Notes: a model not told the origin generated them from the sequence alone. A stretch of DNA of 64,000 nt from Undaria pinnatifida (GCA_012845835.1 JABAKD010000011.1:10788381-10852380), one strand, 5' to 3'. Counted from the stretch's first letter, positions 20,579 through 31,598 are shown. A program made the numbers and translations.

Positions 20579-22000
20579 TATTATAAAAATTAAAATACAC
20601 TCCAGCTGTGAGATCGAAGATTTCGTCGAAACTCATCTTTGCAAGCTGTGTGTGATACTCCGATCGCGCGCATTACGAGTTGTGTGTCCTCATTAAGGAT
20701 ATAGGTCGGCGACTCCCCTTACAGCTACAGTGTAGCTATCAGGGTCAACAGGATGATTTTAGTCAGTCTGTGCGCGGAAACTATAAAACCCGTTTCTGAG
20801 GGGGACAAAATCTGACAGCTGTGAAGGCAAAGGGGGGGCCTGGTTTTGATCAAAAGCGAGCGGGTTTGGAGGGGGGCGGGGGGGGGGGGGGGGGGGAAAG
20901 GGGCAATTTGTGCATGTAAGCTATAAATCCTTTCGAGGGGATAAATCTGACGGTTTTGGCACCAGTATATTATTGGGGGCGGGGGGGGGGGGGGGGGGGG
21001 GGGGTTGGCGCGGGGGGGGGGGGGGGGGGGCAGCTCGATATGTGCCTGGAAACTATACATTATTTCGAGGGGACAAATGTGACATTTTTGGAAATAATAC
21101 ATCAGTTTATCGTGTATATTCTGGGGTAAGTCGTACAATCAGTGAGTAAAGAGAGGGTGGAGTGTTCGAGGGGGTGGGGTTGGGATGGGTTGGGGGGGGA
21201 GGGTGGGGGGTGGGGGCGGGGGCGGGGGGCGGGGGGGGGGGGGGGAAGGGCTTTAGGTGAGGGGTTTGTTATACGTGTGGTGCTAGGTCTAGGCGAAGGT
21301 GCGGGTGATGGGGAAGAAAGGGGCGTTCGAGGCGGGGGGGGGGGGGGACACAGCGGCATGGATGGCTCTCGAAAGATAATGAGGTGATATCCTGTGCGTG
21401 AAGTGTTTATTAATGTGGCGGATTTCGATATTTGGTGGGGCGTTTGAGTAAGGGAGAGCAAGAGGGGGGGGGGGGGGGGGAGGTTTTTGAGGAGGTTTAG
21501 GTCACAAATAATATTCAAATACACTTCGGCTGTGAGATCAAAGATATGTATCAGCTTGTTATACGCGTGGTGCTAGGTCTACGTGATCGTGCAGGTGGTC
21601 GGGAAGGAGGGGGCGTTGGAGGGGGGGGGGGGGGGGAAACACAGCGGCATGGATGGCTCTCGAAAGATAATGAGGTGATATCCTGTGCGTGAAGTGTTTG
21701 TTAATGTGGCGGATTTTGATATTTGGTGGGGCGTTTGAGTAAGGGAGAGCAAGAGGGGGGGGGGGGGGGATTTTTAGGAGGTTTAGGTCACAAATAATAT
21801 TCAAATACACTTCGGCTGTGAGATCAAAGATATGTAGCAGCTTGTTATACGCGTGGTGCTAGGTCTAGGCGATCGTGTAGGTGGTCGGAAAAGAGGGGGC
21901 GTTGGAGGGGGGGGGGGGGGGAAATAATTGAAACCTTCGTCATGGATGGTCAGAAAGATAATGATGTGGTATCAACTGCGTATAGGTGTTTATTACTCAG
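20579..22000 (+). repeat. Poly-G element, plus-orientation arm
   Basis: Begins with a full CAGCTGTGAGATCGA copy, then GGAAACTATAAAACCCGTTT and several long G tracts (20872-20896, 20978-21004, 21014-21030, 21231-21245). These are separated by AACTATA.ATCCTTTCGAGG-type spacers. From 21255 a unit of about 290 bp (GTGGTGCTAGGTCTAGGCGA ... CTTCGGCTGTGAGATCAAAG) repeats two to three times. The reverse complement of the whole arm is at 40262-41603. Confidence 0.9.
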
Positions 22001-22262
22001 GCCGATTTTGATTGTGAGTGGGGCGTTTGGACAGATATCAAGTGAATCCTGTAAGTCAAATATCCGGCGAGGGGAGGGCGGAGTTTTTAAGGACGCGGGG
22101 GCCTGATTTTGATCAAAAGGGAGGCGGGAGGGGGGGAGGGGGGGAGGGGACGGGTGGGGCAGGTCAAATTTGTGCGTGGAAACTATAAATATTTCTTGTG
22201 GAGGAGGGGGGGGGAATGTGGCGGGGGGGGGGCGGGGGCGGGGGGGGAAGGCTTTAGGTCGC
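22001..22262 (+). repeat. Diverged poly-G element remnant
   Basis: A third diverged segment: GATTTTGATCAAAAGGGAGG, GTGCGTGGAAACTATAAATA and GAAGGCTTTAGGTCGCATAG, with shorter G tracts. It ends at the SINE. Confidence 0.65.
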
Positions 22263-22281
22263 ATAGATGTAGCATAGTGAC

Positions 22282-22600
22282 CGGTCGCCCCGGTGGCGTA
22301 TCAGGTTATCCTCGAGCCTGGTATAGGTCAGTTTCGTGAGTTCGAGCCCCGCCGAGTGCATACTCGTATAAATTCGTTGGGACTTTTTCTTGTGGGCAAA
22401 TTGACTTGCGGAAAGCGCGAGAGCGTGAGTTAGCAACACTCGATGAACAATCGACGAGCAGTGGGATTGCTGAACCCTATGCGCGATAAAACTTGAAGGC
22501 AAGAACCGGGGAGGAGAAGGGAAGGCACCTGTGACCACGGCTTGTCCAGAAGCTGGAAAGTAAGAGTGTGCAAAAGAAAAAAAGAAAAAAAAAAGCATAC
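22282..22600 (+). repeat. tRNA-derived SINE, best copy
   Basis: CGGTCGCCCCGGTGGCGTAT opens the element. A box TGGCGTATCAGG is at 22294-22305 and B box GTTCGAGCC at 22340-22348, the spacing of an RNA polymerase III promoter. The body (AGTTAGCAACACTCGATGAA, CCTATGCGCGATAA, CACCTGTGACCACGGCTTGT) ends in AGCTGGAAAGTAAGAGTG and an A-rich tail. AGCATA lies just before the head and after the tail, a possible short target duplication. Confidence 0.88.
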
Positions 22601-22604
22601 AACA

Positions 22605-23395
22605 TAGAAACTTGCAAAAGGCATCAAACACACGTGGTGAAACAGTTAAATTGATAGCCGTAGTACTGGGTATTCAGCCTCCAACCTTCAATCTCATTCA
22701 AGTTGCCGGTAGTCCGGCTAGTACCTTTAAACTCGCTCATACCTGGTACCGGTATATCACAAGACTCGGGATCGTAAGCCAGTTAGAAGCAAAAATACTA
22801 CTGCTGTCACTCCTCGAACACCAACTACAGTGGCAGTAGACTCCAGCAAAACTATCGCTCTCTTGACATTTACGTTGTTGTACGTTGTGCAATTGTGGAT
22901 TGTGTGGCAAGACATTTGACAAAAACCATATGTCGCAATATCCCCTGTCAACGCCCCATTGGGCGAGCGTTTGTTTTTCAATATAACGTTGTCCCCGGGG
23001 AGAACAAAGAGGTAGAGGGAACTTCGGAAAAAAAGACCCCGGGGAGAAAACGCTCCAGGGTTTCTTCTGAAAAGCAGTTTTCTCGACACCTGTTTTTACC
23101 ATTGGTTTTTACGAGGTGCTATGCCATGTGTGACTGTTGGGTGTTTCGGTGTCACTTTTGTTTTACCTGCGGTTGAGTCTTCCTGTGTTGTATTTGACGT
23201 TGTGTGCCGGCAGGAAAACCTTGGATATTATATAGCAGGTGGTTCAAGTTCATGGAGCGGTTTTACAAAAATATTTCACTGTATTTATAACGAGACAACG
23301 AACGAACAACGAACAAATAACAACGGATGCATACTGCTGGTTGCATACAAGTCGCAGTGAGGCGGAATCAACACCACAGATATACCGACCGACAG
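22605..23395. other. No feature recognised
   Basis: Short frames only. GTCCCCGGGGAGAACAAA (22993) recurs as GTCCCCGGGGACAACAAA (23612). Confidence 0.45.
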
Positions 23396-23525
23396 TATAT
23401 CCTTAATAAGGACACGCGCCCAGTAATACGCCCGATCGGAGTATCACACATAGCTTGCAAATATCATAGGAGTTTCGACAAAATCTTCGATCTTACAGCC
23501 GTAGTGTACATTATTTTTCTTCAAG
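23396..23525 (-). repeat. CAGCTGTGAGATCGA element, partial, diverged
   Basis: TATATCCTTAATAAGGACAC, CGATCGGAGTATCACACATA and GAGTTTCGACAAAATCTTCG followed by a changed TCTTACAGCCGTAGTGTACA end. Confidence 0.8.
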
Positions 23526-23723
23526 AATAATTATGTTCTCCCCTCGGAGTGACATCGTTTTTTTCGTGCTGTCGCCCGGGGGAGGGCGACTTTGTTTTAT
23601 AATGAAGTTGTCCCCGGGGACAACAAATAGACAGGGGGGATTTCGTTTAAAAAAAACGTTCATTCCCTGGGGATAACACACAACGTTTGTACCACTTTCT
23701 CGGCCATATGGGGGGGGCGGGGG

Positions 23724-24386
23724 TACTCAGTTTGTGCATGGCCGTAGTCGTATGACCATAGACCTTCGCATCCCTACTATGCCAGGACGAAGCACGTCGG
23801 GTTTTCACCAGCCAGGCAGACATTGCTTGCACCAAGCGCGAAGCGCCGTGAGGTGTTCGGCGAGTCGCATAAAGGGTGAACCGCATCCTTTCAAGAACCG
23901 CTCGAAAGGGCACCTTGTGCCTACTTTCTTGCTTATGGATGACAGCGCCAATGAGTTACGTTCTTTTCTGGTGTGGCCACTCGAGAGACAGCAATGGGTG
24001 CTACTATGTAACTGCCCCGTGAGTGTCTCACCATTTTCACACCATGTGATGGGATCATTCCCCTTGTGCGGAGTCAGGGTTCTCCACCCCGGACAGTAAT
24101 TACTCAGTTTGTGCATGGCCGTAGTCGTATGACCATAGACCCTCGCATCCCTGCTATGCCGGGACGGAGCACGTCGGGTTTTCACCAGCCAGGCAGACAT
24201 TGCTTGCACCAAGCGCGAAGCGCCGTGAGGGGTTCGGCGAGTCGCATGAAGGGTGAACCTACATCCTTCGAAGAACCGCTCGTATGACGGACTTCAGCAC
24301 CTTGTGAGCACTTTCCTGCTTATGGATGACAGCGCCAATTAGTTACTTTCTTTTCTGGTGTGGCCACGCCAAAGACAGCATTTGGG
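23724..24386 (+). repeat. Tandem duplication, 377-bp spacing, ~285 bp conserved
   Basis: TACTCAGTTTGTGCATGGCC starts copies at 23724 and 24101. Both carry ACCAGCCAGGCAGACATTGC, AAGCGCGAAGCGCCGTGAGG, CTTATGGATGACAGCGCCAA and TTTTCTGGTGTGGCCAC. The right copy has small deletions. Minus-strand frames over it (up to 135 codons) are repeat-borne; no family recognised. Confidence 0.85.
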
Positions 24387-24677
24387 GTTTGTGAGGGGGG
24401 TACAAGGATAGGGGCGTTGACAGAGTATACTACGGTACTCATAACTCTCAACGCTCTCTGGTTTGTCACGACAGTACAAAACAGAAAAAAAACACTGGTC
24501 ATGTTCAAGCCTTGTCGGTGTTGAATGTGCTGAACTCAACCAGAGTGCGCGCACTATCTGAGATATGAGAATCGAGAAAACGGTCCAGAGTAGTAGCAGT
24601 ACAGTTATTACAGCAGCAGTATCACGGCAGAACTTACGAACTTAGAATCACTTACTGCTGTGATGTCGGGCACTCCG

Positions 24678-24807
24678 GAGCAAAGACGTCGGTTGACGGC
24701 CTAGTTTTGACCCATCATGGCGTCTTTGGACTCACCATACTAGTTTTAATGTGCTGGCCTTGATGGCTGTCAAGGGGCAAGAGTGCCGTCAACCGATATC
24801 TTTGCTC
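24678..24807. repeat. 130-bp inverted-repeat element (MITE-like)
   Basis: GAGCAAAGACGTCGGTTGAC-GGC at the left is mirrored by GCC-GTCAACCGATATCTTTGC-TC at the right (2 mismatches in 23). No clear target duplication. Confidence 0.65.
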
Positions 24808-25149
24808 AGGAGGTCGCCCTCGGCATATTCTCCCACCTCTTAGCCATCCGCAGTTTTTAATTGCCGACCGGAAAAATGTTGTTTCCGAATCGATCCGTGT
24901 ATACGGATCTTTTGATATTTTGTGTTATGAGTAAATGGTCACAGACTTTAAGTTTGAGGACGTGAGGTCGAGCCTCGCAGACTCAGGCGGAGTTCGTCTT
25001 TTTTCTCCATTTTTCTTTACATTTTTGCGTTTTTTTCCTCCCCATCTTTCTGCTCTGTTTCGTATTTTTTTTCTCTCATTCCACGCAGGAATCTCCCAGT
25101 TTTGGTTTTGTTATCTACTGCTGTAGTTGGCGAGTCTTGAACGTAGCTG

Positions 25150-25295
25150 GCCAGATCTGCTTTGCATTGACCAATCATAGAGCTTTATTTGCTTTGCATC
25201 GTAATGCACCCATTATATCGGAACCCCATTTTGCTTTGCATTGACCAATCAGAAGGCTCTATTCTGCTTTGCATTTGCTTTGCATCGCGCCGCAA
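25150..25295. promoter_or_regulatory. Cluster of CCAAT boxes and GCTTTGCAT words
   Basis: TGCTTTGCATTGACCAATCA occurs twice (25157, 25232), with four more GCTTTGCAT words between and after. CCAAT boxes and octamer-like TTTGCAT words are typical promoter elements, but no gene start is recognised nearby, so this may also be a local duplication. Confidence 0.35.
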
Positions 25296-25299
25296 GGCG

Positions 25300-27880
25300 C
25301 AATTCAAACTGCTCTTTCCGCTCCGCATTCGAACACTACCGACATTCTGGAAGCTCGAATCACTCTTAACACACATTCCAGGAATGTCATGAGCCGAGGA
25401 TCACCGTGCACGTACCGATTGACCCCCATAAGCCAACTTTTTCGGTGAGGATGGCCCGCTGCGTCGACAACCACCACTGCCAAAAAAGCGATACAGATCG
25501 GGTCTAGTTGGAGCGACACTGGAGCCTTGACCTGACCGGGCGAGTCTGTTTTCCGTGCCGTACGCACAGCAGCAAGGTCGGCAACATGCAGCAATATCGT
25601 GAGTTGAAGGGTGATGATTTCGCTGGTGCTTCATGTGCTTGACTGGTCGGGTATCGTTGTCTCGGAGGCTTCGTTTTACTAGATTTTGGTCACGTTTGTA
25701 GGCGGTGTGTTCGTACGCTCCATTGCATGACTACGTAGCGCACGGATACAACCAGTGCATGAAACAGCAGTTACGTACCAACTAAATGCTGTGTTGCAAC
25801 AACAATAGGCCCCGGACAGCGGCGGTAACAGTACTGGGTACACCGCAGAGGGTAACAGACTGTTCGGGTTGCTACTGTGCAGTGGTAGGGGTAATGCACA
25901 TTGCTTTGAGCGGCTGCGGCGGCGGTCGCGGCTGATGTCTGCGGCATCCTATTGCACGCGTTGGGCGCAGTCATCGCGTAGTCACATGTGGAGGACATTG
26001 GCGGTAAAAGGTTCACCATCAACAACAACGCATGATACAAGTTGTGTCAAATACTTTTTTAGAGCTCTGCTGCTGCTGCTGCTACTGCTGCTGTCCTTCT
26101 GCTACTGCCACTGCTGCTGCTGCCCGTGGCTCTCCAACGCACGTACCGTATTGCCCGACAACATGCACACCGCGCACGTCGTCGATTACTGTTTTACCAG
26201 GTGTAGAATGACAGCAGCGGTGATAGGCATGGTAACAGCAACTGTCACATGAAGCAGCAGTAGCCGCAGCAAAAACTGGGGTTTATGCTGTACAGTATCA
26301 GTAGTAGCTGTGTCGGTTCCGATAGCTGTTGAGGATGCGGTTGCTGTTGTCTACGGTGTCCTGCTGTTCGTATCGCCGAGCAATTGTCGCTGTATAGTTA
26401 TGTACACGTACACAGATTGTTCAAGTACACAGGTTGTTAAGTGCACAGGTACTGTACTCTGGTAGTTAGGAACCTCTAGTCGTCCGAGATAGGAGTCAGC
26501 AGCATCTATACAAGACCGTTTTTCTCTTCGCCCTTGCTTCTTGAAAAAAAAGTATTCATGATGGGATCCTCAACGCCGAAGCATCCACCGGGAGCACAAT
26601 ACGGTTTTTATCAAGAGTGAGAAAAGCGGACAAGCGGAAAGGATTCCGCCACGTTAAGGTGAGGTTGACTGTTGATTGTATGCTTGGATATGATACAGAT
26701 ATGATGACGGTTGAGGATAGTAGGGGTTTCCAGTGATAGGTTGGCTGCATGATAGCGGGATATCGGGATGGTGGAATTATTGTGGCTATTTTGCCGTCAC
26801 TCCTCGTTGTTCTTCTACCGGGTGAGTCTTCTTCCCTCCACGCTGCGCCTTGGCTAGGAGCAACTTAATATATAATTGTACGTCTTTTACTTGTCTTCAT
26901 ACCGGTGACTTCACTACCCCACTACTGTTCGCTCAACGGGTAAGCCCTCTACGCTTCGTAGGGATCAATAAACATTGACTGGTTGTCGAGTAGATGGCGC
27001 GGAGGGACGATTCGTTCATGTCTCGTTCAGGCTTGAGCAACGTACACTGCAACGCGTGTGATGTGCGTCACGTTCTACCGTGGACGTGCTTCTCTTGAAC
27101 TTGTCTCCACCCCATACCTCACATCCTTTCACGTTCTTCCCCTCCTCAGATGTACAGTATTGGCGTAATGGCGTCCAGACTGTTTCTGCCTGCCGACGTG
27201 TGACCTGGTGATGCTGTTCCCTACCACTATTTTAGGACGTTGTGCGGTGGGCGTGAAGGTCGCCACGCGCACGAATCATGCGCCTGTCCGTGGAGTGGGG
27301 CTCAAGCCGTGGCGGACGACATCGGCGCAAAACCATGCATACCATTCCCGGGGAGGGCGATGCGGTGAGTGTCAGTTGTAAATGCTCATGTGCTCTGCCC
27401 ATGTAATAAATTGTAATAAATTCTACATTCAGTTTTCAATTTCGGTGCTTGAATCCAAAACCGCCCCGTCAGTGAAATATGCATTTATGAGCATACCGTC
27501 GTTGACCCCTTGATGTTTTTTACTTTTTCTGTGGTTGAATCCGTCCGGTAGCCACTGTTTTGATATGACAAGGCAGCGAGTCAAGCAGAAGACGCCCGTT
27601 GGGCCGGACGAAAACGATACTTCGCGCAGTCGTTCTGTCCTAGCAAGCACAGTGATACGTTAGGTTGTGCTGGTAAGTTTCAAACCCTCCGGCGTGTGAT
27701 ATATCGTGTCGGGGTTGAGTACCAATTCACGACAAAAACACTTGTAGAATCACAGATGACAAAGACAAAGATTGCGCTTGGAGTGCGAACCATGTGAGCG
27801 AGTACAATGAGGTCGCGTCTCAGGCTCCTTTTTGTTCCTTGTTTCGTGCGTATACCTGGGATTGCAAACGTTTGCTTGCC
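25300..27880. other. No gene recognised
   Basis: Contains CTGCTG-type microsatellite stretches near 26060-26120 and scattered short frames. A 73-codon minus frame (27650-27429) reads protein-like (FSSGPTGVFCLTRCLVISKQ) but is not recognised. Confidence 0.45.
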
Positions 27881-27883
27881 TAA

Positions 27884-27965
27884 CGACGCGTATGAAAATA
27901 CGTGGAAGTATGGTGAGCTAAAGCTTTATTTTTTCCCATCCGCCGGAGGATGAAAAAAACAAAAA
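27884..27965 (+). repeat. Hairpin retroposed family, copy 3 (5' truncated)
   Basis: CGACGCGTATGAAAATACGT, GGTGAGCTAAAGCTTTATTT, CATCCGCCGGAGGATG and tail AAAAAAACAAAAACAAAAAA. The upstream half of the family is absent, as expected for 5' truncation. Confidence 0.9.
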
Positions 27966-27978
27966 CAAAAAAGTTTGC

Positions 27979-28176
27979 TTGCCTCGTATGCCAAGACCGG
28001 TTGGCGAAAATATTACCTTGCTGCTTATCGCCCGTCCCCAAAATCTGTCTTCCTATCATCCCAATTTCCAGCGCCCCAGACGGCGAGTCTCACTTGGAGC
28101 CCCCGACAAAATTAAGCCGGGTGCGGAAGACCTTGGCCTATTGGATCTGGTCTTTGATTTTATTTCATCAAGGTGA
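27979..28176 (+). CDS. Possible exon, unknown
   Basis: The frame LLLIARPQNLSSYHPNFQRP...LGLLDLVFDFISSR ends exactly at a good splice donor (AG|GTGAGT, donor at about 28173). It begins right after a copy of the hairpin retroposed family (27884-27965). The composition is protein-like, but no partner exon or family is recognised. Confidence 0.18.
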   Translation: MPRMPRPVGENITLLLIARPQNLSSYHPNFQRPRRRVSLGAPDKIKPGAEDLGLLDLVFDFISSR

Positions 28177-28199
28177 GTTTAGACGTACTTACGCCGGGG

Positions 28200-29270
28200 G
28201 GGGTGGGGGCTGCATAGCAATGGATAGACAACACAAAGAAATACCATGGACAAGGCGGCTCGATTGCTTCGTAGATTATTGGGGCTATACCGTTGTACGG
28301 CGCCACACAAAGTTTGACCGCATTGACTATAATTAGCTCACGGTCACGACCGCAATAAAAACACGACTTGGGTATGGTTGGGATCTTTGGAGATGATAAA
28401 TTAATTACTCAACTCACCTGGGCGCAGTCAGCATCGTCGAAAGCTATTGTTTGCGCGCCATTGTGTGTCATGTCTTCATATTTAGCGAAATAGTGCAGTA
28501 CGCGTATTCGGGAGGGGGGCGTGCTAAGCACAACGGAGAGTTGCAATGTGCCAAGTAGGCAGCACTATTTATGGGTTGCTTTCGCTCGTAATTCAATTAC
28601 AGTCACTCGCTCTGCATCCAAACCAGCCGCGGTGAACTCTGGTCCTGGCGACCCCTCTCAAGGATCGTTGTCGACGCTAAGTTCCCCCGTAATTCCAACG
28701 ACGGCACAGGGGCACGGGTCCGGAGTTGCTAGGGTTTGCTAGGGGTTTACGCTCAATGCTGATAGACTATTTTCTGGAGATGCAGCCTGGTGGTAGTCGA
28801 CCCCACTTTCCAATGGTGGGATTGAAGAAGATATCACATGCCGTGGAATTTTTCCGGGCTAGTGGCCGCGCGGATTGTTAGCAAGACCAGAGACCAGTGT
28901 GGGGTCGGCATTATTTTCGCTACATCTGGAGGGGGCGGTGGCAGAGACGACCACGTTGACGCAACAGATGGCACCGATAGGCCGCGCCGCTGAACACAGA
29001 ACCATGGACGGTTGACCACCAGCTGCTCTCTAGGGAGCTGCGTTCGTGCATCGTGTTTTGGACTCGATGTATACCGCCTGCCTTTATTCCGTTGCCACGT
29101 CGAATTGCGGCGTTGTGATAGCGTTGAGTTTTCAGTGACAGATAACCCCTCGTGTCGCCATCCCCTGTGTCCTCCTTGCTGTTTGATCTGTTCGCGCCGT
29201 TAGCAGAAGGTCTGCCAGGACACTACCGTCAAGCCTTTCGCCACCTAAGTATCTCGAAAGGGAAAACTCC
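28200..29270. other. No certain gene; several protein-like frames
   Basis: Frames at 28590-28742 and 28838-28996 (plus) have plausible composition, but no join or family is evident. A decayed or unrecognised spliced gene between 28.0 and 29.5 kb is possible. Confidence 0.25.
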
Positions 29271-29275
29271 GGCAG

Positions 29276-29488
29276 GTGCTGGACTTCACTGCCTTTGCGG
29301 CGAGCCGGAATGAAGCTGTAGCAATTCCAGAACGAGGTGTGCTGGCCGACCGGCTAGAGGTGGAACGCTGCGAAGTGCAACTCTTTCGCAGGAATTCAAG
29401 AAAGACGTCGGAGCGAAGCGGGCAATATAGCAACAACACCAGCAAGAACACCACTCTTCCAAGGGTCTCTGCGTCGCAAACAGCTTAA
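29276..29488 (+). CDS. Possible exon or decayed gene piece, unknown
   Basis: After an acceptor-like CAG (29275) the frame reads VLDFTAFAASRNEAVAIPER then GVLADRLEVERCEVQLFRRN, which has helical, protein-like composition, and continues to a stop near 29486. Other frames over the second half are also open. No family is recognised. Confidence 0.18.
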   Translation: MLDFTAFAASRNEAVAIPERGVLADRLEVERCEVQLFRRNSRKTSERSGQYSNNTSKNTTLPRVSASQTA

Positions 29489-29494
29489 GCATGA

Positions 29495-30600
29495 CCAGAA
29501 CCGTCTGGCTTCGCTTGTGTTGTACACGGAGTAGAGGTGGAGGGGACAATCTACCTTTTGTTATGGGGTGTTGGTGTTAGGGAGGGGAGTGGGTGATGTG
29601 ACGACCGAGGGACTAGATAAGACGGTGACGTTGGCAACACTGACGTGAGAGGTGGAGCTGTGGGCCGAGTACCGCCAAAAATAAGATAGAACGCTGAAGT
29701 GGGAGGCCGCCGGTTTATATTCCTACGCAGACGTGTAGCACGTGCCAACCAGTAGCGCCCAGGTTTGGCTAGCGTGGAACCACGGCTGATGGGCAGGAGG
29801 TCTGAGCAGCAATAATTTTCACATACGGATATGGTTCCAGTCAAGCTTTGACACGTCGAGGCCGCGTTGTCGCTGTCTCTGCATGCGCGCAAAGCAAACG
29901 ATACCTACCGGAGGCAATGCCGAAGGTAGAAAGGCGAAGTCTGTTTAGTATGTCATGAGGATCGTACACAGGCAGCTAATCCAGGTTGCGATATAAGCCG
30001 GTGCAAGCCTCGCACATACATGCGTATTCGTACGTGCGTTGTATTCAGCACCTGGCATGACTTACGGTGGGCCCATGCACGAGTACGGATTGCAACTAAA
30101 TATTATGACTGTCGGTACCATACTGCACCTGCTACATACCAGGCTATATGACAATCTGTGCTCTCCGTCCGTAATTCTGCATGCTGATGTATTATTCGTG
30201 ATTCTTCCGTATGCTGTATGCCTCGAGCCCCGAGGTGCCACATCGTCCGCGTACCTACCAAACGGTAAATATATCGCCAAAATATAGCACTATACAGCAG
30301 CATTGCACTCGTTGCACAGACGACTACCACGGCTGTGCGTGACATTCTGGTGGACAGGGAAGCTAGTCAACACCCGTTCCACACTCGCAGTCGACACAAG
30401 AAGGGATATGGCGGCACAGAGCGGCTGTAATCCCTTGCGGCATCGCACCCGAAACTCTTTTTTTTTCCGTTTACATACGGTAGGGGTTTCCACAAAAATC
30501 CAGCGGGCTTCGCCCGCGGAATTAAATTATTAAAAGCTGGCCCGAGACATCCACAAATCGCCCGCCCGGCTGTAGCTCGTATTTTCTTCTTTGCCTTGGC
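29495..30600. other. No feature recognised
   Basis: A GC hairpin with a TTCG-centred loop (GCGGGCTTCGCCCGC) lies at 30504-30518, followed by AATTAAATTATTAAAA. Confidence 0.45.
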
Positions 30601-30654
30601 CTTTAATAATGATGAGTTATTCGTACCGTGGTATTCGTACCTGGCACGCTGACT

Positions 30655-30948
30655 TTTTTATTTTTTTTTCTCACACGTCTACTTTCCAGCTTCTGGACAA
30701 GCCGTGGTCACAGGTGTCGTCCCGTCTCCCCCCCGCTTCTTGCCTTCAATTTTTATCGCGCATAGGGTTCAGCGATCCCGCTGCTCGTCGATTTGTCATC
30801 GAGTGTTGCTAACTCACGCTCTCACGCTTTCCGCAAGTCAACTTGTGTGCAAGAAAAAGTATACGAGTATGCAGTCGGGGGGATTCGAACATGCGAAACT
30901 GACCCATACCAGGCTCGAGGATAACCTGATACGCCACCGGGGCGACCG
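30655..30948 (-). repeat. tRNA-derived SINE, full-length copy
   Basis: Reverse copy: tail TTTTTTTATTTTTTTTT, body ACAAGCCGTGGTCACAGGTG, CGCGCATAGGGTTCAGCGAT and GCTAACTCACGCTCTCACGC, then head with GATTCGAAC and CCTGATACGCCACCGGGGCG. TTATTCGT.CCGTGGTATTC occurs on both sides (30617 and 31018), so the SINE lies within a duplicated sequence. Confidence 0.88.
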
Positions 30949-31007
30949 GCTCTACCAGGTACCAGGTACCTGGTATTTCATTCGCTTTCCTTTGTTCATT
31001 TGGGATT

Positions 31008-31160
31008 GATGATGGTTATTCGTGCCGTGGTATTCGTACCCGGTACGCTGATTGTTGTTTGTTGTGGTTCTCACATTAACTCGCATAATCAAGTCCGTGG
31101 TCCCACGACAGGCTCCAGTCAATCTTGAGTGGAGCAATACCCCGGGAAAAATACACAAAC
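31008..31160 (+). repeat. Dispersed repeat shared (inverted) with 44.63-44.73 kb
   Basis: GGTTCTCACATTAACTCGCA, TAATCAAGTCCG, ACAGGCTCCAG and GGAGCAATACCCCGGG match the reverse complement of 44728-44635. Confidence 0.8.
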
Positions 31161-31598
31161 AAAACCAAAAAAGGTACACGCATACAAGGTTCCCCTTCGG
31201 AGGAAGGGTGGCGCAAGAGGCTGATGATTTTGCATTTTGCACCCCCGAGCGTTCGCCCGCATCCAAACGGTAGAGCATGCAGCTACGCTGCAATTTGATC
31301 GATGCGGGTGTATCGGAAATGAAGGCACTGCTGTGTAGGGACGGCCCAGATAAATTATGTCGATGCTGGTTCTGTCACAGATGTCCTTCTGTACAACAGC
31401 TAGCAGTCCACGTAGTGCTGTCTAACCTTGTGTGTAACCAGCAAAAAAACGATCTACCCCCAGGCACATCACGTACATGAAACTTTCTGGAAAAAATGAG
31501 CAAAAAATGACTCACAGTAGTCTACAGCAGCAAGCAGCATTATTCTGCGTGTAGTTAGGCCCTAAAAATTAACACGGTGATGTCCGCCGGTGATTTGG

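Noticed and set aside
20725-21524. Long Pro-rich (minus) and Gly-rich (plus) open frames at 20.7-22.3 and 40.4-41.3 kb
   Set aside because: They are produced by dG/dC tracts of the poly-G element; the same frames appear in both inverted copies and contain no protein-like segment.
26054-26120. Poly-Leu coding repeat
   Set aside because: Simple CTG microsatellite; similar CTG/CAG runs occur at 19.7, 39.9 and 47.9 kb without gene context.
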